In this document: positions 54,883 through 62,471 of the stretch, piece after piece
Position numbering within the stretch: position 1 is the first letter of the stretch
Layout: the number at the start of each line of letters is the position of its first letter
Assembly: GCF_965219885.1 (NCBI RefSeq)
Contig: NZ_CBDCOT010000009.1
Coordinates: 558,001-622,000, forward strand
Direction: 5' to 3'
DNA length: 64,000 bases
Origin: Curvivirga sp965219885
GTDB taxonomy: Bacteria > Pseudomonadota > Alphaproteobacteria > UBA8366 > Aestuariispiraceae
Translations under genes and position numbers: made by a program
The notes under the pieces: model-generated
Told to the model about the DNA's origin: nothing
The model's input: the letters and a program-made list of their open reading frames with translations, nothing else
Database searches by the model: none

Positions 54883-55798
54883 TTTCTTTCACCTGATTTT
54901 TACGTGCGAAAGCGAATACAAAAATCAAAGCCACCATCCCGGCAATACCACCACCCAAATGAGGGGCAGGTGCCGTCATGATTGTCACATTAGTATCTTG
55001 GATAGCTTCAATCGGGTCAGTTCGGATGCGGAAGACTGCATCGTTGAAATCCTCGTCACTTCGATGATCTCGATACAAGTCCTCAAAACCCAGAACAAGT
55101 TCTTCTTGATCATAATCGGCAAACATCATCGCCACATGGCGTGAATTGGATGCCACATTATCATAAGTTGCAAGTGCGTCATTCTCTGGATTTAAGAAAT
55201 CCACAGAATACATGGTCATCGCGTCTTCATTTATACCGCCCCAAGAATAGGCATTTTGCATTAGGAAGAAGCCAACATTGGTACCTGATTCAAATACGAT
55301 ACCATCATCCATGGTAAAATCAGTGCCATCGGCCGTTAGAGTACCATTGCCTAACACAGCCGTATCACCTGCGACCAGAGAGCCTCCTGCCCAACGCTTG
55401 GAAGCGTTGTTAAAGATCATTCCGGTGTTTACATCACTTACATTCGATAATTCACCAACAGTAATGATGCCATTGCTATTGGTATCAATATCTCCGAATG
55501 TCGTGTTGTCAAAAGATGAGTCAGAAAATGTGAAATAGCCAAGGCTGTTTCTGTAACCTGCACCTTCATCAATAAAAGTCAGGCCAATCTGAGCATCATC
55601 AGATAATCGAATGACAGGATCGTAGCTTGGATTGAGGAATTCCATATCCACATTCCGGCTTTCCGGCAATGCGGTTTGAATGCCACTTAACAAGCCATCT
55701 TCCAAATCCACATTCTGCAAAGACTCTTGCGCCTGTGCAAAAGATGAAATCAGAAGAAACCCGAGTGCTGTCATCACTATATTTAGGGTTTTTTTCAT
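54869..55798 (-). CDS. Secreted DUF4114 protein with exosortase-type sorting tail
   Basis: 309 residues. A signal peptide ends at AQAQE. An EF-hand-like calcium loop DTNSNGIITVGE lies near residue 107. A DUF4114 segment follows (LGFEDLYRDHRSDEDFNDAV). The end is APAPHLGGG, a hydrophobic helix and a basic tail (FARKNQVK), the three-part layout of PEP-CTERM signals but without the usual PEP. It is the likely substrate of the exosortase at 56358. GGAG lies 7 bases before the ATG at 55798. It is first in an operon with flippase and polymerase. Confidence 0.82.
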   Translation of the reverse strand: MKKTLNIVMTALGFLLISSFAQAQESLQNVDLEDGLLSGIQTALPESRNVDMEFLNPSYDPVIRLSDDAQIGLTFIDEGAGYRNSLGYFTFSDSSFDNTTFGDIDTNSNGIITVGELSNVSDVNTGMIFNNASKRWAGGSLVAGDTAVLGNGTLTADGTDFTMDDGIVFESGTNVGFFLMQNAYSWGGINEDAMTMYSVDFLNPENDALATYDNVASNSRHVAMMFADYDQEELVLGFEDLYRDHRSDEDFNDAVFRIRTDPIEAIQDTNVTIMTAPAPHLGGGIAGMVALIFVFAFARKNQVKENAIA

Positions 55799-55829
55799 AA
55801 TAAACTCCATTTTTGTACAATTTTATAAG

Positions 55830-55845
55830 CGCAAGTCATATGCCA
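55830..55845 (-). promoter_or_regulatory. Sigma-54 promoter of sorted-protein operon
   Basis: On the minus strand CTGGCAT-ATGAC-TTGCG gives GG-N10-GC with both boxes near consensus. It lies about 35-45 bases before the gene start, and two activator-like palindromes sit 40-65 bases upstream. Confidence 0.75.
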
Positions 55846-55877
55846 GAAAAAAGTACCGGTTTTTGGGAGTTTTTGGT

Positions 55878-55907
55878 TCGCAAAATGAGAATATTCTCAA
55901 AATGAGA
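55878..55907. promoter_or_regulatory. Double upstream activator site
   Basis: Two copies of the 13-base pattern: TCGCA-AAA-TGAGA at 55878-55890 and the perfect TCTCA-AAA-TGAGA at 55895-55907, 17 bases apart. A tandem pair at this place is typical of enhancer sites for sigma-54 activators. The second copy ends 2 bases before the stop codon of the next gene. Confidence 0.75.
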
Positions 55908-55909
55908 GT

Positions 55910-56374
55910 TTAAATTTGCGACCAATCTGTATTTTCGATCAAATTGCAATGACCATATTCTTTAACTGCCAGAACAGAATTTCCATGCCTCTTGGCGGTT
56001 AAATTAGCCAACCAGTAAGAAAAGGCTGGAAACTCATCATATACCTGATTATCAAAAATAAACTTAATCTCTGATACTGGCAAATTCAGATAGTGAGCCA
56101 AAATACCGGCACCTTCCTCATTTCTTTCCAGAGCAATTACAGCAAGCAAACCCTCACAAAAATGATGATCAAAGATTTGAATGTCAAATTGGCCTCTATT
56201 TACCGGTTTGATGGTCTGTCTGTAAGATAAATTTTGCACTTCAAGTGATAAGATAAAGGCTGATTTGTCCTGTTCAGAATGATTAAGCACATACGAGGCA
56301 GGATACTTAAGATAAAGAGATATGATAAGGCATAAGCATATAAGATATGGTAGGAATTTAAGATGTTTTTGCAT
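55910..56374 (-). CDS. Exosortase-linked protein of unknown function
   Basis: 154 residues. One N-terminal hydrophobic segment (LPYLICLCLIISLYL) suggests a membrane anchor with a periplasmic domain. Conserved-looking parts are HHFCEGLLAVIALERNEEG and CNLIENTD. The ATG at 56374 has GGAGG 8 bases upstream and overlaps the exosortase gene by 17 bases. I do not recognise the family. The tight coupling suggests it helps the exosortase or its substrate. Confidence 0.75.
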   Translation of the reverse strand: MQKHLKFLPYLICLCLIISLYLKYPASYVLNHSEQDKSAFILSLEVQNLSYRQTIKPVNRGQFDIQIFDHHFCEGLLAVIALERNEEGAGILAHYLNLPVSEIKFIFDNQVYDEFPAFSYWLANLTAKRHGNSVLAVKEYGHCNLIENTDWSQI

Positions 56375-57140
56375 ATTTACATCCTCCAATCATAACTAAA
56401 AGAACGGTTAACATTAATCCCCATTCAAATATCTGACTGCCAACCCCATCATGATAGTAATAATAAGATTGGGCAGATTGCGTCATAAAGGCCAAACGGA
56501 ACGCATTTGACGCCAAGGTCATGAACATCACAACACCTAATAACAGCCAACTTCCCCATGTTATTACTCTTTTGAAAAACACATGCATCGTAAGCCATAA
56601 CAGACTAATAAAGGATAGATTGGCAAAAACCGAACATCCTGTGAGAATTAAAAGAGGTTGTCCAGTTTCACTGATCACAATGTTAGATTCAATAACGGGC
56701 TGCTGTCCCATCAAAAGTAAAGCGACATTCGTCATAATCGCATCAAAACCAAGGATATTTCCTGCAAATAACTTCAAACAAATCGCTGTTAGAGGTTCTC
56801 TGAGAGAAGCCGCTAGTAATAGAATTGCCGCAAGATTCTTTGGTTGATGGCATACTATCCAAAATGCAACTAGGCTTGCACCGATCCAAGAAAGAGTTGC
56901 GCTAGGCACAAGCATCATAAATATCGCTATACAAAAGACCCAAATCGGCGGTAACTCCCTAATCATCCTTAGAGACATAAAAGCGATTAATAGTGAAAAC
57001 CAGACAATGTAATTGGCCCCAAGACCACCAGCCAATACACCGTTTAGACCAGCTTCCTGAAAATCGCCGATGATTGGTCGAAATACAGCGCTGATAATGC
57101 AAGCCCAAAACACCAGAAATATATTTATGTTCAACGGCAT
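56358..57140 (-). CDS. Exosortase (EpsH-like transpeptidase)
   Basis: 260 residues, about eight membrane helices. The catalytic triad pattern can be seen: Cys in LTGCSVFANL, Arg in ASNAFRLAFM and His in YYYYHDGVGSQIFEW. Exosortases cleave PEP-CTERM-type tails at the periplasmic face and hand the protein on to the surface or polymer. The ATG sits only about 2 bases after GGAGG; a TTG two codons later has better spacing. It begins one base after the glycosyltransferase stop. Confidence 0.88.
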   Translation of the reverse strand: MPLNINIFLVFWACIISAVFRPIIGDFQEAGLNGVLAGGLGANYIVWFSLLIAFMSLRMIRELPPIWVFCIAIFMMLVPSATLSWIGASLVAFWIVCHQPKNLAAILLLAASLREPLTAICLKLFAGNILGFDAIMTNVALLLMGQQPVIESNIVISETGQPLLILTGCSVFANLSFISLLWLTMHVFFKRVITWGSWLLLGVVMFMTLASNAFRLAFMTQSAQSYYYYHDGVGSQIFEWGLMLTVLLVMIGGCKYAKTS

Positions 57141-57141
57141 A

Positions 57142-58158
57142 TCATCCTCCAATCGTGGAAAAATAAATTTTTTCAATTTGAGGAATGATTGCCTGACAAC
57201 TGTATTCAGTCTCAATTTTGGATCGTGCGGTATGACCCATAATTTCTTTCTTTTCTTGGTTCATGGATGCCCACTCATCCAGCCTCATTGAAAAGGAAGA
57301 CAATTGATCTATCGATGCAATCCAACCTTGCTTCGAATTTCTGATGAGTTTGGGTAAATCCCCTGCATCTGATGCCAAAACAGGGATACCATGCGCCATC
57401 GCTTCCAAGGCAGCCATGGGCAGACCTTCAAATCTAGAAGGCATGCAAAGCAAATCTATTTGCTGCCAATATGTTGATATGTCAACATGACCAAAGAATG
57501 TGACATCTTTTTCATATGTCTGTTGAAGCGCCTCACGCATCGGGCCATCGCCATACATATGGAATGTAAGTTGTGGATTATTTCTTGCCAATTCACAGAA
57601 AAGATCAGGTCCCTTCTCTTCTGACAGACGTCCTACAAACGCCACTACATTTCCCTTCCTGGTCGTTCTAACCAACGGTAAAGAAACAAAGTTATTCACA
57701 TGAACTGCTTTTTTAGGCAATTTAGCTAATATTTTTTCGCTAACAGCAATAGGGTGAGAAAGAAATGCAGTTAACCTGTCTAAGCTGGTATAAAAAGCCA
57801 TCTTTCCTTTCGTGTCTTCACCTGCATGGAATGTAGAAACAACACGGATTGAATTGAACAAACCAACCAAACGACCCAAAATACCGGCCTTATATCCGTG
57901 CGTATGGATAAGTTGTGGACGCATCTTGGAAATATATTTATTCAAAGTTTTAGCGGTTCCATCCAAACTGGAAAACGGTATCTGCTGTGCTTGAAGCTTA
58001 TCCTTCATAGGATGGTGTCCATAGTTATTCATAAAAACCACGATCACCTGCCAACCTGCTTGCTTCAATCCTCTGCTTAGTTCAACAACATGACTTTCAA
58101 TACCACCTGTATGACGACTGTCTAACAGTTGACATATGACTTTCTCGTTTCCTTGCAT
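57142..58158 (-). CDS. Glycosyltransferase family 4
   Basis: 338 residues. GGIESHVVELSRGL near the start, HTHGYKAGILGRL, VAFVGRLSEEKGPDLF, and MPSRFEGLPMAALEAMAHG near the end are classic GT4 features. AGGAG lies 8 bases before the ATG at 58158; a longer reading would run over the sigma-54 promoter. It is first in the exosortase operon. Confidence 0.9.
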   Translation of the reverse strand: MQGNEKVICQLLDSRHTGGIESHVVELSRGLKQAGWQVIVVFMNNYGHHPMKDKLQAQQIPFSSLDGTAKTLNKYISKMRPQLIHTHGYKAGILGRLVGLFNSIRVVSTFHAGEDTKGKMAFYTSLDRLTAFLSHPIAVSEKILAKLPKKAVHVNNFVSLPLVRTTRKGNVVAFVGRLSEEKGPDLFCELARNNPQLTFHMYGDGPMREALQQTYEKDVTFFGHVDISTYWQQIDLLCMPSRFEGLPMAALEAMAHGIPVLASDAGDLPKLIRNSKQGWIASIDQLSSFSMRLDEWASMNQEKKEIMGHTARSKIETEYSCQAIIPQIEKIYFSTIGG

Positions 58159-58193
58159 GCTATCTCTCCTCAACAAATTATTTTGATAAACGC

Positions 58194-58209
58194 AGCAAGA
58201 TCGTTGCCA
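58194..58209 (-). promoter_or_regulatory. Sigma-54 promoter of glycosyltransferase/exosortase operon
   Basis: On the minus strand CTGGCAA-CGATC-TTGCT gives GG-N10-GC with boxes very near consensus. It lies about 40-50 bases before the glycosyltransferase ATG, and two activator-like sites sit just upstream. Confidence 0.78.
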
Positions 58210-58217
58210 GTTTTTTT

Positions 58218-58249
58218 TCGCAAAATGAGAGTCATTTCTAAATTTGAGA
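58218..58249. promoter_or_regulatory. Double upstream activator site between divergent operons
   Basis: TCGCA-AAA-TGAGA at 58218-58230 is identical to the copy at 55878. TCTAA-ATT-TGAGA at 58237-58249 has one mismatch to the pattern. They lie between the exosortase operon and the divergent epimerase, and may serve both. Confidence 0.7.
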
Positions 58250-58304
58250 GCGCTCGACATGTAATTAAATTTATCATTATTCAATAATATCATATACTTA
58301 ATGT

Positions 58305-58322
58305 TTGGTCAGCAGATTGCAC
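58305..58322 (+). promoter_or_regulatory. Sigma-54 promoter of epimerase gene
   Basis: TTGGTCA-GCAGA-TTGCAC keeps GG-N10-GC and a good TTGCA -12 box; the -24 box is TTGGTCA rather than TTGGCAC. It is about 35-50 bases before the epimerase ATG. Confidence 0.6.
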
Positions 58323-58354
58323 TTCTCTTGTTAGAACTTTAACAGGAGAATAAA

Positions 58355-59293
58355 ATGTCAAAATATCTTGTAACTGGCGGCTGCGGTTTTATTGGATCTC
58401 ATCTATGTGAGGCACTTTCAGCAGAAGGACATGAAGTAGTCGTTCTAGACAATTTAAGTACAGGTAAGAAATCTAATTTAACCATTGATGTAGACTTACA
58501 TATTGGTGATGTTGCCAATCATGATGATGTTAAAAAAGCAATGAAAGATGTGGATGGGTGTTTCCATTTAGCTGCTATTGCATCCGTAGAACAATCTTTG
58601 AATGATTGGCCCGGCAGCCATCGAATTAATGTTGGCGGTACAGTGAATGTCTTTGATTGCGCAAGAGAAAACAAAACACCTGTTGTTTACGCTTCCTCAG
58701 CCGCTATTTATGGAGATAATGCAAACATCCCGCTAAGCGAAACCGATAGACCGCGCCCTTTAAGTGCTTATGGAGCTGACAAATTAGGATGTGAATATCA
58801 TGCAAAAGTTGCAGGGTTATCACATAACATACCCAGCGCAGGTATGAGATTCTTTAACGTATTCGGCCCTCGACAAGATCCATCTTCACCTTATTCAGGG
58901 GTAATTTCTATTTTCATTGATCGCCTAATATCTGGGCAGGAGTTGAAAATTTTTGGTACTGGTCAGCAAGTACGTGATTTCATCTATGTTAAAGATGTCG
59001 TTCGGTTTTTGCTTGCTGCCATGGCGAAAACATCCTCAGACGCAGAAGTCTATAATGTATGCACAGGTCAAACGACCAGCATCAACCAATTGGCAATAGT
59101 TCTTTCAATGATTGCAAAAAAACCACTATCCATAGAACGCTTACCCCAACGAAATGGTGACATACAAGTTTCTCTCGGAAATGCCGAGAAAGCTTATAAA
59201 CTACTTGGGATCAAGGCTGAAACCCGATTGTCGGATGCGTTCCAGAAAACTTATGCGTCACACACCCAAGAAAAACTACTAGCGGCGGAGTGA
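58355..59293 (+). CDS. NAD-dependent nucleotide-sugar epimerase (SDR family)
   Basis: 312 residues. The NAD-binding motif GGCGFIGSHL is at the start, and the catalytic YxxxK is YGADK near residue 145, with MRFFNVFGPRQ downstream. It resembles UDP-glucose/UDP-GlcNAc 4-epimerases. It probably supplies a sugar for the polymer. AGGAG precedes the ATG. It is the only plus-strand gene of the exopolysaccharide locus and marks its right end. Confidence 0.9.
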   Translation: MSKYLVTGGCGFIGSHLCEALSAEGHEVVVLDNLSTGKKSNLTIDVDLHIGDVANHDDVKKAMKDVDGCFHLAAIASVEQSLNDWPGSHRINVGGTVNVFDCARENKTPVVYASSAAIYGDNANIPLSETDRPRPLSAYGADKLGCEYHAKVAGLSHNIPSAGMRFFNVFGPRQDPSSPYSGVISIFIDRLISGQELKIFGTGQQVRDFIYVKDVVRFLLAAMAKTSSDAEVYNVCTGQTTSINQLAIVLSMIAKKPLSIERLPQRNGDIQVSLGNAEKAYKLLGIKAETRLSDAFQKTYASHTQEKLLAAE

Positions 59294-59419
59294 GAGTTAT
59301 CAGATCAATTCAGGAAGTAGCGGCTATATCGCAAATTAAGAACCACATTGAAGATTCTGAATCTCAAAAATTGGATATTTAATATATAGATTATGGAAGG
59401 TTCGTTTTACTAGATCTGG

Positions 59420-59440
59420 CGGAGCGAGGGGGACGCTCCG
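59420..59440. other. Hairpin between epimerase and integrase
   Basis: CGGAGCG and CGCTCCG form a 7-base stem with a 7-base loop, in the 239-base gap before the integrase. No T-tract follows. It may end the epimerase transcript. The boundary of the mobile segment probably lies in this gap, but I cannot define an attachment core. Confidence 0.35.
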
Positions 59441-59532
59441 ATTTACATTAAAAAATCCTATAATACCACTTGTTTTCAATAATATAAGACAATATACGTG
59501 TGTGGTAAACGTATGTGGTAAAGGATTGGGAC

Positions 59533-60789
59533 ATGCCTTCTTATATTCAGAAAAGACGAAAGAAATATTATGGCGTTTTGGAGATACCAAAAGACGTCCG
59601 CCCATATTTTGATGACAAGCCCCGCTTTGTTAAATCCTTAGACACAGATAGTGAAACTGTAGCTCTTCGAAGAGTGGCCCCTCTGGTAGCTCAATGGAAA
59701 GGCCAAATTCAAACAGCACGACAGACCAGCTTTGATCCCTTGGAGCAAGACATACAGTTTTGGAAGTCCGCATTAGCAGATGCAAGTCCCCACTCTGAGG
59801 TAGGTGACGAATCCCAACGCGATTTACTCCTAAGTGAGATTTACACTGTAGCATCCAAGGTTGAAAAACCAAGGCGAGAAGAATTTGTTAAAAGAATCAC
59901 AGGTCAGATGACGCCGACTAAAGAGCATCTAGAGGAATGGCTTGGAACGCTTGAAAACACCGCAAAAACAGTTGATATGAAAAAGACTGATGTTGAGAGG
60001 CTAAGCAAGAAATTTACCGTACTAGAACATATTCACAAAAGAGATGTACAACGTTGGGCTAATCAATTAATCGGTGAAGAAGAACTAAAATCAAAGACAG
60101 TCACACGCATATTGTCAGCTTGTCGAGGATATTGGAGGTACCTTCAAGCTATCCAAGTAGTCAATGAGGAGACATTTCCATTTGATAACCTGCAAATCAA
60201 AAACTCTAAGACAACAGAGAAGAAGGATCAAAGAAAACCATTTACGCCTGAAGCAATCATCTCACTGTTAAATGCTGCAAAGAAAAACAAAGATGACAAA
60301 CTTGCTTACCTGATTGAAATTGGTATGTGGACAGGCGCAAGAATTGAAGAAATATGCTCATTACGGACATCCAGTGTCCATGATGACTATCTTGAAATAG
60401 AAGATGCAAAAACCGCTGCAGGCTGGAGACAAGTTCCTGTTCATTCCCAACTAAAACCGCTCATAACGAAACTGAAAGAAGAATCCAAAGACGGTTACAT
60501 AATATCAGGGCTTACATTCAACAAATACAATGATCGTAGCAATGCTATTGGCAAACGCTTTGGAACACTAAAAAGCAGCGAAGGTTTTGGCAAACAACAT
60601 GTTTTCCATTCAATCAGAAAGACAGTTGCCACCCAGTTTGAGAATGCTGGTGTCTTGGAGAATGAAGCAGCAGACATAATAGGACATGAGAAGAACACAA
60701 TGACATACGGGCTTTATTCTGGGGGCCTTGGACTTGAACAAAAGAAAATCGTTATTGAGAAACTTCAGTACCCACAAGCGCTAAACTAA
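59533..60789 (+). CDS. Tyrosine recombinase (phage-type integrase)
   Basis: 418 residues. The N-terminus (SYIQKRRKKYYGVLEIPKDV) matches the arm-binding start common in phage/island integrases. The catalytic set is visible: Arg in GARIEEICSLR, HSIRK as HxxR, GHEKN for the third His, and Tyr in TYGLYS. AAGGA lies 8 bases before the ATG at 59533. It directly follows the epimerase, so integration probably occurred beside that gene. Its stop overlaps the convergent membrane-protein stop by 4 bases. Confidence 0.93.
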   Translation: MPSYIQKRRKKYYGVLEIPKDVRPYFDDKPRFVKSLDTDSETVALRRVAPLVAQWKGQIQTARQTSFDPLEQDIQFWKSALADASPHSEVGDESQRDLLLSEIYTVASKVEKPRREEFVKRITGQMTPTKEHLEEWLGTLENTAKTVDMKKTDVERLSKKFTVLEHIHKRDVQRWANQLIGEEELKSKTVTRILSACRGYWRYLQAIQVVNEETFPFDNLQIKNSKTTEKKDQRKPFTPEAIISLLNAAKKNKDDKLAYLIEIGMWTGARIEEICSLRTSSVHDDYLEIEDAKTAAGWRQVPVHSQLKPLITKLKEESKDGYIISGLTFNKYNDRSNAIGKRFGTLKSSEGFGKQHVFHSIRKTVATQFENAGVLENEAADIIGHEKNTMTYGLYSGGLGLEQKKIVIEKLQYPQALN

Positions 60790-61400
60790 CCTAAAATACT
60801 AAGTAGAGTATATCGTTCATACAAATTAGTACCAAAATGTATGCCTACAAAAATAAATCCAAATGTCAAAAGCATCCAAGCAGAATGAAAGCCGCGAGTG
60901 TTGGAGAGCTTTCGTAATTTATACTTTTGGTCATTCGCATCTTCATACGCGGGCACCTGAATCAACGACTCATCAACTTCAAAATGATGAGATACATAGT
61001 ATAAATTGAGCATGTAAGCTAGAAACATCACAGCTATCAAGATTAACAACGAGAAGGAGAATTCATTACCATAAATGGCGAACAACCAATAACAATTAAA
61101 CCCAGAAACCCAAGCAGAAGCAAGAGTCGCATTCAGCATGAATAGAAAACCTAACCCAGCCCCGCGATAAGATATTACGACAAAAAGTTTACCGAATGCA
61201 TAGGCAAGAGCCCCCTCTAACGCAATAAAAGCAAATGCTCTGATGACTATATTTATGTCTAATTTAAACTGTACGATATGCACATCAGAAGTCACGAGAG
61301 CTGGAATACTACCAAAAATATTTATAATGGTTATTGCTGCAGCTAAAAAAGATAGCGGCTGATTCTTAAACTCATTACCTAAAACTTCTAATACTTTCAT
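60786..61400 (-). CDS. Membrane protein of unknown function
   Basis: 204 residues with five hydrophobic segments and a charged loop (VSHHFEVDESLIQVPAYEDAN). The ATG at 61400 has AGGG upstream and was chosen over a longer start. I recognise no family. It is cargo of the mobile segment, convergent with the integrase. Confidence 0.7.
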   Translation of the reverse strand: MKVLEVLGNEFKNQPLSFLAAAITIINIFGSIPALVTSDVHIVQFKLDINIVIRAFAFIALEGALAYAFGKLFVVISYRGAGLGFLFMLNATLASAWVSGFNCYWLFAIYGNEFSFSLLILIAVMFLAYMLNLYYVSHHFEVDESLIQVPAYEDANDQKYKLRKLSNTRGFHSAWMLLTFGFIFVGIHFGTNLYERYTLLSILG

Positions 61401-61571
61401 ATGATCCCTGACGCCCCTTACATGAAATCCCATCAACTTTCTAATATATTCAATAGATTAACACCACAACATATTTTTCACTTCAAATTTCTGATTGCTC
61501 TATCGATATACGACCGTAGCATTTATCCCCCCTTGGGGTGGTCCCTTCAGGAAAATCCCCTAGAATGAAGA

Positions 61572-61597
61572 AAAGGGAAACTGAAGCTCCCCTTAAT
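61572..61597 (-). terminator. Possible terminator of serine recombinase gene
   Basis: On the minus strand AAGGGGA and TTTCCCTT pair around an 8-base loop and are followed by a T-rich stretch, directly after the recombinase stop. Confidence 0.5.
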
Positions 61598-62139
61598 TAA
61601 TCTTCTTTCAGCATTCGATAGACAGAGCTTCGAGCTATCCTCAGTTGCTTGGCTATGTTTGTCGGTGTAATCCCCTCATTCTTAAGCTGTATTACTTGCT
61701 CCTTGTCGATTGAGGTCTTTCTACCTTTGTACTTGCCCTCTTTCTTGGCCTTGGCGATCCCTTCGCGCTGTCTCTCCTTGATCATCTCCCGTTCAAACTG
61801 TGCAACAGCTCCTATAATCTGGAGCTGGAGTTGTTGGAAGGGATTATCCTCTCCATTAAAGGTTAGGTTCTCCTTCAGGAAGTTCACGTTGACACCTTGA
61901 TCAAGAAACCCACGGATCAACCCTAGTAAGTCTTCAAGGTTCCTTGCCAGTCTATCTATTGAATGAACATGTACAGTATCTCCATCTCTCACATAGTCCT
62001 GAAGGGCAAGAAGTTCAGGGCGGTTCTTAGTGCCTCCACTTACTTTGTCTTCAAACACACGATCCAGCGCAATGCCTTCTAATTGTCGTCCTGTGTTCTG
62101 ATCTACAGATGAGACCCTGATGTAACCCACGTTTGCCAT
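61597..62139 (-). CDS. Serine recombinase (resolvase/invertase)
   Basis: 180 residues. The N-terminal catalytic domain begins MANVGYIRVSSVDQNTGRQ with the active serine, and has VHSIDRLARNLEDL and AQFEREMIKERQREGI. A C-terminal helix-turn-helix (TPTNIAKQLRIARSSVYRML) binds DNA. It resembles TnpR/Hin-type small recombinases. Direct and inverted repeats just upstream of its start may be its recombination site. Confidence 0.93.
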   Translation of the reverse strand: MANVGYIRVSSVDQNTGRQLEGIALDRVFEDKVSGGTKNRPELLALQDYVRDGDTVHVHSIDRLARNLEDLLGLIRGFLDQGVNVNFLKENLTFNGEDNPFQQLQLQIIGAVAQFEREMIKERQREGIAKAKKEGKYKGRKTSIDKEQVIQLKNEGITPTNIAKQLRIARSSVYRMLKED

Positions 62140-62152
62140 ATATGCATCTCCG

Positions 62153-62217
62153 ATATGTCCTATTAGACTCTAGGCATTAACTACATATATGTCCTTTAAT
62201 TGTAAAGCAAGTCTAAT
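62153..62217. repeat. Repeats upstream of serine recombinase (possible res site)
   Basis: ATATGTCCT occurs twice (62153-62161 and 62187-62195). ATTAGACT at 62162-62169 is inverted at 62210-62217 as AGTCTAAT. They start 14 bases before the recombinase gene, the usual place of a res site. No transposase is present to confirm a transposon. Confidence 0.4.
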
Positions 62218-62279
62218 CGAACACTATTTGTGTCTCGCTGGTGTGTCCTGTGAGGCTGTACCCAAATCGGACGTTAAAT

Positions 62280-62300
62280 AATTGGGTTGCACTTTAGAGT
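62280..62300 (+). promoter_or_regulatory. SP6/T7-like phage promoter, copy 1 (degenerate)
   Basis: The 21 bases share 17 positions with the copy at 63679, including GGTTGCACT and TAGA. They match the SP6 promoter at 14 of 21 positions. It lies in a 332-base gap before the small plus-strand genes, where a phage promoter would drive them. Confidence 0.45.
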
Positions 62301-62365
62301 GAGCAGCAGCGGATTACATTTACTGACGCTCATTGATCAACAATTAAAACGAAAGAGAGTATCAA

Positions 62366-62455
62366 ATGTGCAATCAATCAACTTTCATAAATTACATCAG
62401 CATAGGTGAAGCTCTATGCCTGATCTCTATCTTGTCACTTCATTTCGTGATTTAA
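62366..62455 (+). CDS. Possible 29-residue membrane peptide
   Basis: A short reading frame starts ATG TGC with AAGAGAGTA upstream, a leader similar to that of the gene at 63329. The peptide ends in a hydrophobic stretch (GEALCLISILSLHFVI). It stops 16 bases before the RNase H start. Small peptides of this kind are common in phage early regions, but length alone makes this uncertain. Confidence 0.35.
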   Translation: MCNQSTFINYISIGEALCLISILSLHFVI

Positions 62456-62471
62456 GGAAGGGAGTATAAAA

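Noticed and set aside
59294..59532. tRNA gene as integrase target
   Set aside because: I looked for a cloverleaf and CCA end beside the integrase and found only a short hairpin.
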